Of a stretch of DNA of 5,390 nucleotides, positions 1-5,074 are shown one piece after another (the stretch's first letter is position 1; each line of letters begins with the position of its first letter). The notes beneath the pieces are model-generated. The model worked only from the letters and a program-made list of their open reading frames with translations, searched no databases and was not told where the DNA came from. This DNA is from Actinomycetota bacterium (GTDB taxonomy: Bacteria; Actinomycetota; Actinomycetes; S36-B12; UBA5976). The translations under genes and the position numbers were made by a program. The stretch covers positions 1 to 5,390 of the forward strand of contig WLEH01000090.1 in NCBI GenBank assembly GCA_009704345.1, read 5' to 3'.

Positions 1-656
1 CAGTTTTCCCTCCGTTCACAGATATTCGATCGGTTCAAACGCTAGTTGACGCTGACAAACTTCGGTTAACTTACGGTGGCCAAGATTGCGGCATTGCGGA
101 TTCGGGTGCTTTTACTGGCCAAACATCAGCTGCATTCTTAGCCAAACTGGGGTGTAGTTGGGTTGTATTGGGTCATAGTGAACGCCGCGCTTTCAATCAC
201 GAATCGAGTTCAGACGTATTGGCAAAAATCAAATCAGCACTGAAACACAAATTGGTTCCAATAGTTTGCGTTGGCGAAGACCTAGCTGTTCGACAATCTG
301 GAAATCAAATTTCGTTTACCTTGACCCAATTGGCTGAATCACTTGGCGATTTGAGCAAGAATGATGTCTCAACTTTGGTAATTGCATATGAACCGGTATG
401 GGCGATCGGCACTGGCGAAGTGGCAACGCCAACAGATGCTGAAGAGATGTCCAGCAGTATCAGAAATTGGCTGGCTGATACCTATGGCGATGCAATAGCC
501 GCGAAAGTTCGACTGCTTTATGGCGGTTCAGTGAAATCTGGTACTGCGCCTGGCCTGATGGCTATGCCCAACGTGGATGGCCTACTGGTTGGCGGGGCAT
601 CTATTGATGCTGACGAATTCGTAGCGATTTGTCGGTATCGATTAGCCCAACCGTAA
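1..656 (+). CDS. tpiA: Triosephosphate isomerase, 3' part (5' end outside window)
   Basis: Interconverts dihydroxyacetone phosphate and glyceraldehyde 3-phosphate in cytosolic glycolysis and gluconeogenesis. The reading frame is open from the left edge (first full codon at base 3), giving 217 visible residues; a usual enzyme has about 250-260, so roughly 40 N-terminal residues, including catalytic Asn11/Lys13 (yeast numbering), lie outside. Visible marks: PPFTDIRSVQ; loop 3 (GAFTGQTS, about 105-128); the catalytic histidine in VVLGHSERR (His codon 174-176); the catalytic glutamate in AYEPVWAIGTG (Glu codon 390-392) followed by flexible loop 6; and the phosphate-binding YGGSV near 520. An internal TTG at 168 lies mid-domain and is not the start. 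Two loop-3 positions differ from the usual GAQN and TGE (here GGQD and TGQ). It lies 36 bp before secG on the same strand, as in other actinobacteria, where gap-pgk usually precede it. Confidence 0.97.
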   Translation, partial: VFPPFTDIRSVQTLVDADKLRLTYGGQDCGIADSGAFTGQTSAAFLAKLGCSWVVLGHSERRAFNHESSSDVLAKIKSALKHKLVPIVCVGEDLAVRQSGNQISFTLTQLAESLGDLSKNDVSTLVIAYEPVWAIGTGEVATPTDAEEMSSSIRNWLADTYGDAIAAKVRLLYGGSVKSGTAPGLMAMPNVDGLLVGGASIDADEFVAICRYRLAQP

Positions 657-665
657 GCTGGGGGC

Positions 666-671
666 TACAAT
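666..671 (+). promoter_or_regulatory. Possible -10 element of an internal promoter before secG
   Basis: The 36-bp gap between tpiA and secG contains TACAAT, one base from the sigma-70-type TATAAT consensus. A start point about 7 bases downstream (near 678) would give a short leader that still includes the secG ribosome binding site at 682-687. The matching -35 region is weak: TTAGCC at 642-647, spacer 18, three of six consensus bases. It could let secG-rbpA be transcribed apart from the glycolytic operon, but a chance match in AT-rich sequence is possible. Confidence 0.3.
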
Positions 672-681
672 TCAGCACTTC

Positions 682-687
682 AAGGAG
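682..687 (+). promoter_or_regulatory. Ribosome binding site that sets the secG start
   Basis: AAGGAG lies 5 bases before the GTG at 693 and 17 bases before the in-frame ATG at 705, so GTG is the better start. The ATG at 691, closer still, is followed at once by TGA and cannot start a protein. Confidence 0.75.
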
Positions 688-692
688 AAAAT

Positions 693-917
693 GTGATTCT
701 TACGATGCAAATTGTTCTGACCATTACAAGCATCCTTTTGGTTGTGTTAGTGCTATTGCACCGCGGTCGAGGTGGCGGCGTTTCTGATTTGTTTGGCGGC
801 GGTTTCTCATCAAGTCTCGGCGGCTCGACTGTAGTTGAGAAGAACTTGGACCGAATCACCATTGCAGTTGGTGTGATTTGGTTGGCGTGTGCAATTGGGC
901 TTGGTCTAATCGTTTAG
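693..917 (+). CDS. secG: Preprotein translocase subunit SecG
   Basis: Small auxiliary subunit of the SecYEG channel that exports unfolded proteins across the cytoplasmic membrane. The 74-residue product has the SecG layout: a first membrane helix at about residues 5-22, a Gly/Arg-rich cytoplasmic loop (HRGRGGGVSDLFGGG, about 23-37, then SSSLGGST), and a second helix at about 54-73. The GGGVSDLFGGG and SLGGST stretches are typical of actinobacterial SecG. The GTG start fits the AAGGAG site 5 bases upstream. The gene follows tpiA and its stop overlaps the ribosome binding site of rbpA, consistent with an operon. Translation from the ATG at 705 would lose only four residues (MILT) and cannot be strictly excluded. 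Confidence 0.95.
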   Translation: MILTMQIVLTITSILLVVLVLLHRGRGGGVSDLFGGGFSSSLGGSTVVEKNLDRITIAVGVIWLACAIGLGLIV

Positions 918-921
918 GAGG
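916..921 (+). promoter_or_regulatory. rbpA ribosome binding site embedded in the secG stop
   Basis: AGGAGG, a perfect Shine-Dalgarno core, begins inside the TAG stop of secG (915-917) and lies 7 bases before the rbpA ATG at 929. A ribosome terminating on secG sits on the rbpA initiation site, so the two genes are probably translationally coupled. Confidence 0.75.
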
Positions 922-928
922 GTGAGTT

Positions 929-1264
929 ATGGCTGGAAGCGCTATTAGAGGTTCTCGAGTTGGAGCTGGCCCCATGGGCGAAGCAGAACGCGGTGAAGCG
1001 GCTCCGAGATTTAGAGTTTCATATTGGTGTGCCGATGGACATGAATCTCGGCCTTCGTTTGCTGTTGAAGCTGAAGTACCAGAAACTTGGGATTGCCCTA
1101 AGTGCGGGTTGCCAGCATCGCGCGATAAAGATAATCCACCGGCGGCGCCCAAAATTGAACCGTACAAAACTCATTTAGCTTACGTTAAAGAGCGACGAAA
1201 CGATACTGACGGTGCAGATATTTTGGGTGAAGCACTAGCCGCACTAAAAGCTCGTAAACGCTAA
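929..1264 (+). CDS. rbpA: RNA polymerase-binding protein RbpA
   Basis: Actinobacteria-specific general transcription factor that binds RNA polymerase holoenzyme and stabilises open promoter complexes with the principal sigma factor. The 111-residue length is normal. Regions in order: N-terminal tail starting MAGSAIRGSRVG, close to the RGSRLG-type start of known RbpA; a beta-barrel core (about 28-70) with four likely zinc ligands Cys34, His38, Cys56 and Cys59; a linker (about 70-84); and a C-terminal sigma-interaction helix (about 85-111) with the conserved KERR and a very basic end (KARKR). The ligand set matches the zinc-binding Streptomyces form rather than the mycobacterial form, which lacks these cysteines. 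The usual THW at the linker-helix junction is THL here. The start is supported by AGGAGG 7 bases upstream. The TAA stop overlaps the tkt stop on the other strand. Confidence 0.95.
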   Translation: MAGSAIRGSRVGAGPMGEAERGEAAPRFRVSYWCADGHESRPSFAVEAEVPETWDCPKCGLPASRDKDNPPAAPKIEPYKTHLAYVKERRNDTDGADILGEALAALKARKR

Positions 1265-3249
1265 ATTAATTCTTTAATCTGTTTTATCAGGTTTGCTGTA
1301 GTGATGCCAAATTTTTCAAATAGGTAATTTGGCGCTGCGGATGCGCCAAAATCGTCAACACCGATGACCTTTCCGTCGGTACCAACATATTTGTACCAAC
1401 CTATCGCTGAACCCGCTTCAATCGCAATCTTTGGTGCACCGGTTAGAAGCAAAGATCTATACGCCTCGTCTTGTTCGTCAAACCATTCCAAGCATGGTGC
1501 TGAGACAACTCGAACAGCAATATCTTGCTCCGCCAATTCAGATGCAGCCTGAATCGCCAAATGCAATTCCGATCCAGTGGCAATCACAATTGCTTGAGGT
1601 GACTTGTTTGATTCATAGGCTATGTAGGCACCTTTGGCGACATCGGGATTGGATGTAATGGTTGGCAGATTTTGCCGCGACAACACGAGCGCCGCTGGTT
1701 TTGCGCGTCGCAAAATTTCAATCCAAGCCGCGGCAGTTTCATTGGCATCTGCTGGACGGATCAATGAATTACCCGGAATGGCCCGAAGCGCCCAAAGCTG
1801 TTCCACGGGTTGATGTGTCGGACCATCTTCACCTAGTCCAATTGAGTCATGTGAGAAAACCCAAACTACTGGAAGTTGCATCAAGCAGGCTAACCTGATG
1901 CTGGGACGCATGTAATCAGAGAAGATTAAAAAGGTTGCACCAAATGGTCTAAGTGGACTTGCTAGCGCGACGCCATTATTGAATGCGGCCATCGCATGTT
2001 CTCTAATACCAAATAAAATTCTTCGACCTGCAGGACTACCAAATGTTTCATCGGAGCCATGAAACACTTCTAGCGATTTTGCCGCCACGCCATTGGATTC
2101 TGAGAGATCAGCACTTCCACCAACAAGTTGGGGCAGTTTCGCCAACTCCTCTAAAACCTGTTGTGAAGATTTTCGAGTGGCAAGACTGGAGCCTTGATCA
2201 AAAGATGGCAGCTGAATACTTGATAAATCAAGGTTAGATAAATTCTGAAATTGCTTTGATAACTGTGGCTCGCGCGATTGGTAATTATTCATCGCAGCGT
2301 TATAGGAGGCTCGAAGTTCTGTCCCACGCAAAATCATCTGCTGCTGATGCTTTGCTGCAGATTCTGGTATCTGAAAAAATAGCGCTGGATCCAATCCCAA
2401 GGCCGACTTAGTTGCGGCCACTTCAGATGAACCCATTGGGGAACCGTGTGTTGCCGCCATTCCCGTCATGTTAGGAGATGGATATGCAATCGCGGATCTT
2501 AATGCAATTAAAGTTGGCTTTGATGAGTTTCTCGATTTAGTTAAGGCTAGATCAAGAGCTGTGACATCAATCGCACCCGTGCTCAGTAATTCGATTTGCA
2601 CGCAATCCCAGCCATAAGAACGATATCGTGCCGCGGTGTCTTCATTGAAGGAGGCACGTGCATCACCATCAATTGAAATCTGATTATCGTCATAAATCAC
2701 GGTTAAGTTGTTTATTTGATGCAATCCCGCAAATGATGAGGCTTCACTGGTGACGCCTTCTTCCAGATCACCATCAGAGGCAATAACATAAACATGAGAT
2801 AGCAGCGGTGAATTCTGTTCAGTTGGGTCGTAACGTCTGGCTAAATGTTGCTGCGCCCAAGCCATACCCACCGCTGTTGCTAACCCTTGACCTAAAGGTC
2901 CGGTGGTCATTTCCACACCAGGGGTGTGTCCGTATTCGGGGTGTCCGGGAGTTTGACTCTCGGCTTTTCGGAAATGTTTCAGGTCATCGAGCGTCAATTG
3001 ATAACCGCTTAAATGCAATTGGGCATAAAGCAGCATGCTGGCGTGACCACAGGAGAGCACAAATCGGTCCCTGCCAGACCAGGCTGGATCAGCTGGATCA
3101 TGCTTTAAATGTTGGCTAAAGAGCAGATGGGCTACCGGTGCTAATGCAACAGCGGTCCCGGGATGACCGTGTCCGGCTGCTTCCACCGCGTCCAGCGCTA
3201 GACCGGCGGCTATGTTTGCGATTTCCTGATCAGCTGCGGTGAATGCCAT
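1261..3249 (-). CDS. tkt: Transketolase
   Basis: Thiamine diphosphate enzyme of the non-oxidative pentose phosphate pathway that moves two-carbon units between sugar phosphates in the cytosol. The 662 residues form a complete protein, slightly short for actinobacteria (about 700). N-terminal cofactor domain: His29 in GHGHPG, His69, His103 in TPGHPE, GPLGQG at 117-122, and the Mg-diphosphate motif from Asp159 (SDGDLEEG) to Asn189 (DDNQISIDG); His268 lies in THGS. Middle domain: Arg359 (ATRKSS), Asp381 (GGSADL), catalytic Glu417 (GIREH), Phe443/Tyr446 (FSDYMRP), His467-Asp468, Asp475 and His479 (GEDGPTHQP), and the SRQNLP arginine. A C-terminal domain ending VDDFGASAAPN...FEKFGIT completes it. 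All expected active-site residues are present. The ATG has AAGGA (3258-3262) 8 bases upstream. It diverges from ctaB, as in Mycobacterium and Streptomyces, but no tal or zwf follows; its stop overlaps that of rbpA. Confidence 0.97.
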   Translation of the reverse strand: MAFTAADQEIANIAAGLALDAVEAAGHGHPGTAVALAPVAHLLFSQHLKHDPADPAWSGRDRFVLSCGHASMLLYAQLHLSGYQLTLDDLKHFRKAESQTPGHPEYGHTPGVEMTTGPLGQGLATAVGMAWAQQHLARRYDPTEQNSPLLSHVYVIASDGDLEEGVTSEASSFAGLHQINNLTVIYDDNQISIDGDARASFNEDTAARYRSYGWDCVQIELLSTGAIDVTALDLALTKSRNSSKPTLIALRSAIAYPSPNMTGMAATHGSPMGSSEVAATKSALGLDPALFFQIPESAAKHQQQMILRGTELRASYNAAMNNYQSREPQLSKQFQNLSNLDLSSIQLPSFDQGSSLATRKSSQQVLEELAKLPQLVGGSADLSESNGVAAKSLEVFHGSDETFGSPAGRRILFGIREHAMAAFNNGVALASPLRPFGATFLIFSDYMRPSIRLACLMQLPVVWVFSHDSIGLGEDGPTHQPVEQLWALRAIPGNSLIRPADANETAAAWIEILRRAKPAALVLSRQNLPTITSNPDVAKGAYIAYESNKSPQAIVIATGSELHLAIQAASELAEQDIAVRVVSAPCLEWFDEQDEAYRSLLLTGAPKIAIEAGSAIGWYKYVGTDGKVIGVDDFGASAAPNYLFEKFGITTANLIKQIKELI
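1306..1380 (+). other. Run of inverted repeats just past rbpA, possible transcript end
   Basis: Seen directly: an 8-bp perfect inverted repeat (GCCAAATT 1306-1313 with AATTTGGC 1326-1333, 12-nt loop); a second 8-bp perfect repeat that shares its middle arm (TTTGGCGC 1328-1335 with GCGCCAAA 1343-1350, 7-nt loop); and a weaker 6-bp one ending in a G-U pair (ACCGAT 1360-1365 with GTCGGT 1375-1380). The first two cannot form together. They lie 42-116 bases beyond the rbpA stop, inside the antisense 3' end of tkt, in the only place a terminator for tpiA-secG-rbpA could lie given the overlapping stops. No U-tract follows, so intrinsic termination is not certain; they may simply reflect conserved tkt codons. 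Confidence 0.3.
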
Positions 3250-3326
3250 AGTGACAATCCTTACATTTGTTTCGCCTAGCGTACCCCGTCAACCAGTAAA
3301 AATTCCTGAGATACTCTGCGCCTGCC
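3250..3326. promoter_or_regulatory. Divergent intergenic region between tkt and ctaB
   Basis: These 77 bp must hold the promoters of both tkt (leftward) and ctaB (rightward). On the minus strand, AAGGA at 3258-3262 is the tkt ribosome binding site; TACGCT (3278-3283) is a possible tkt -10 whose start point would keep that site in the message. TTGACG (3288-3293, minus strand) resembles a -35 box but has no well-placed -10 compatible with the binding site. No clear operator palindrome is visible. Confidence 0.5.
3310..3315 (+). promoter_or_regulatory. Possible -10 box giving a leaderless or near-leaderless ctaB message
   Basis: GATACT lies 11 bases before the ctaB ATG at 3327, and no Shine-Dalgarno-like sequence occurs between or just upstream. 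Transcription starting 6-11 bases after this hexamer would begin at or within a few bases of the ATG. Leaderless messages are common in actinobacteria. No convincing -35 box is present, so this remains tentative. Confidence 0.35.
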
Positions 3327-4220
3327 ATGTCGAATTTAACTAGTGCGCCAAGCCGAAGCTATCTGCGAATAATTCTTGCCTTAGTTAAGCCAAGAATTAT
3401 TGAACTTCTGTTGGTGACTGCCATTCCCGCGCTGATCTATGCATCTGGCGGGTGGCCAGATTGGCGCATTTTGTTTGCAGTTGTAGTTTTTGGCACGCTT
3501 GCAGCCGCTGGGGCCAACGCCTGGAACTCAATAATTGAACGCGAAACAGATGCGCTGATGTCTCGCACCAAGAGTCGCCCATTGGTCACCGGCGAACTTT
3601 CCGTGCTTCACTCTGGATTCGTTGCAGCTGTGCTATCGATTGCATCTATTGTTGGAATGTACGTATCAACAAATTTTGCCGCCGCCGCCTTAACTGCTGC
3701 TGCGATTGGGTTTTATGTTTTGGGATACACCATTGTGCTAAAACCTCGCACAAATCAAAACATTGTATGGGGGGGAATCGCTGGTTGTTTCCCAGTTGTA
3801 ATTGCTGAAGCCGCAGTTATTGGCGAAGTGACATCATCTGGTTGGTTGATGTTTGCCATTATTTTTTTCTGGACGCCGGCACATTATTGGCCACTTGCTG
3901 CGCATTTTAAGGAAGATTATTCGTTGGCCAACATTCCAATGCTCCCAGTTGAACGTCCTGCTCGAACGGTAGCGGCTTGGACTTTGTTTTATGCCGTATT
4001 AACTGTATTGACTTCCATAGTCTTTTTTCTGGTTGCAAATCTAGGATTTATTTTCTTTACTGCAGCGTTGGTAAGTGGCATGGTTTTCATTGGATTGAGC
4101 GTCAATTACTATCGTGACAACAGATCAGACGAAGGCGTCGGGTCAATGCGAGTTTTTCATTTTTCCATAACCTATTTGGCAATCTTGTTCCTTTCCCTGG
4201 GAGTTGATGTTTTAATATGA
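3327..4220 (+). CDS. ctaB: Protoheme IX farnesyltransferase (heme O synthase)
   Basis: Integral membrane UbiA-type prenyltransferase that attaches a farnesyl group to heme B to make heme O, precursor of heme A for aa3-type cytochrome oxidase. The 297 residues are typical of the family. Landmarks: KPRIIELLLVT (21-31); the first polar motif from Asn67 to Pro85 (NSIIERETDALM then SRTKSRPLVTG), where the usual first Asp of NxxxDxxxD is Glu71 while Asp75 is kept; QNIVWGGIAG (144-153); WTPAHYW (182-188), usually WTPPHFW; and the second polar motif DYSLANIPMLPV (197-208). About eight or nine hydrophobic helices are visible, the last containing the family-typical SITYLAILFLSLGVD end. It diverges from tkt, a conserved actinobacterial pairing. 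Its TGA overlaps the next gene's ATG. The motif variations do not threaten the assignment. Confidence 0.95.
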   Translation: MSNLTSAPSRSYLRIILALVKPRIIELLLVTAIPALIYASGGWPDWRILFAVVVFGTLAAAGANAWNSIIERETDALMSRTKSRPLVTGELSVLHSGFVAAVLSIASIVGMYVSTNFAAAALTAAAIGFYVLGYTIVLKPRTNQNIVWGGIAGCFPVVIAEAAVIGEVTSSGWLMFAIIFFWTPAHYWPLAAHFKEDYSLANIPMLPVERPARTVAAWTLFYAVLTVLTSIVFFLVANLGFIFFTAALVSGMVFIGLSVNYYRDNRSDEGVGSMRVFHFSITYLAILFLSLGVDVLI

Positions 4221-5074
4221 CCAAAATTGGTTATGTTACATATGCTGACAATCCCGTAGATCCTGATCCAGATTTGGATATCCCAGTTTTTACCGACGCG
4301 CTTCGACGATCTGGCTATGAGGTTGATATCGTAGATTGGCAGTTGCCTTTTTCGTCGGATTCTTATGATGCGCTGCTAATTAGAAGTACCTGGAATTATG
4401 CTCAGAATTTAGAAGCATTTGGATCCTGGCTCCATGAAGTTTCGGCACAAACAAAAATTATTAATCCTGCCTCGGTGATTTTTCATAATCTTGACAAGAG
4501 ATATCTGTTTGAATTGGTAGATCTTGGCATTGCTACGATACCAACGGCTTTAATTGAAAATGTTGACCAAATTTATAATATTGACGTTTCAACATCGAAA
4601 ACAGTGTTCAAGCCAGTAATTGGAGCTGGCGCACGAGGCGCGTTTACCGCAACGGGTACCAACGAGGCAGCTGTAAAAGTTCAGGCACATTTTAATCAAA
4701 GTGATCTGCCACTTTTGATGCAGCCATACTTGACAGAAGTGGATAGTAAGGGCGAAATTGCAGTGGTCTGCTGTAATGGTGAAGCATTGCATGCAATCGT
4801 TAAAAAACCAGCTCTAACTGAAGGTGGTCATGGCGATTTCGCTAGAAATGTAGAACTTTCTTCAGATTTGCTGCAGTTTGTGGGAAGAATCAATAATTAT
4901 CAAATTGGGGATACTAAGGTAAAGGATCTTTACTATTCACGAATTGATGTAGTTCCTACTTCAGATGGATTTAAGCTCATGGAACTCGAATTGTTCGAAC
5001 CAACTCTGTTTCTAAATACGAATCCAAAATCGGCTGAGATTTTTGCGGCTGGGATTAAAGCGCACCTTGTTTAA
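4217..5074 (+). CDS. ATP-grasp ligase of unknown substrate, DcsG/RimK-like
   Basis: Soluble 285-residue protein with an ATP-grasp fold; such enzymes use ATP to make an acyl-phosphate and join it to an amine or similar nucleophile. The N-terminal part (1-88) has family-like LDIPVFTDALRRSGYEVDIVDW and LLIRSTWNYAQN (54-64). Probable ATP contacts are Lys94 (NLDKRYL) and Lys132 (VFKPVIGAGARGAF, glycine-rich loop 136-141). GEIAVV with Glu180 and KKPA..EGGHGDF (196-208) follow. Probable metal ligands are Asp244 (YYSRIDVV), Glu256 and Glu258 (LMELELFEPTLFL). The pattern recalls DcsG, the D-cycloserine-forming ligase, and glutathione-synthetase/RimK-like proteins, but similarity does not fix the substrate. 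It starts within the ctaB stop (ATGA); the nearest GGGAG is 13 bases away, so re-initiation after ctaB is likely. G+C is about 41% over 780 counted bases, lower than samples from tkt (about 50%). Confidence 0.85.
   Translation: MTKIGYVTYADNPVDPDPDLDIPVFTDALRRSGYEVDIVDWQLPFSSDSYDALLIRSTWNYAQNLEAFGSWLHEVSAQTKIINPASVIFHNLDKRYLFELVDLGIATIPTALIENVDQIYNIDVSTSKTVFKPVIGAGARGAFTATGTNEAAVKVQAHFNQSDLPLLMQPYLTEVDSKGEIAVVCCNGEALHAIVKKPALTEGGHGDFARNVELSSDLLQFVGRINNYQIGDTKVKDLYYSRIDVVPTSDGFKLMELELFEPTLFLNTNPKSAEIFAAGIKAHLV

Noticed and set aside
168..656. A short tpiA starting at the TTG at 168
   Set aside because: The same frame is open to the left edge and encodes conserved isomerase sequence, so this TTG is the Leu of VVLGHSERR, not a start.
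657..676. GCTG/CAGC inverted repeat between tpiA and secG as a terminator
   Set aside because: A four-base stem without a U-tract is expected by chance.
856..1167. 103-codon minus-strand open frame opposite secG and rbpA
   Set aside because: It runs antisense to two well-supported genes, its product has no recognisable domain, and low-complexity stretches mirror the rbpA codons.
960..1178. 72-codon plus-strand frame inside rbpA
   Set aside because: It is a shifted frame of rbpA without its own ribosome binding site or recognisable motifs.
1378..1400. GGTAC/GTACC inverted repeat and GTACCAAC direct repeat in the tkt 3' end
   Set aside because: Only five paired bases and an 8-base direct repeat, explained by similar codons in tkt; not strong enough for an operator.
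3083..3100. 9-bp tandem repeat GCTGGATCA x2 in tkt
   Set aside because: It only encodes the short Asp-Pro-Ala-Asp-Pro-Ala stretch near residues 51-56; two copies are not a repeat array.
2808..3119. 103-codon plus-strand frame opposite the tkt start region
   Set aside because: It is antisense to the conserved cofactor domain of transketolase; the product looks random.
4589..4792. 67-codon minus-strand frame inside the ATP-grasp gene
   Set aside because: Cysteine-rich, without motifs, and fully explained as the antisense of the ATP-grasp core.
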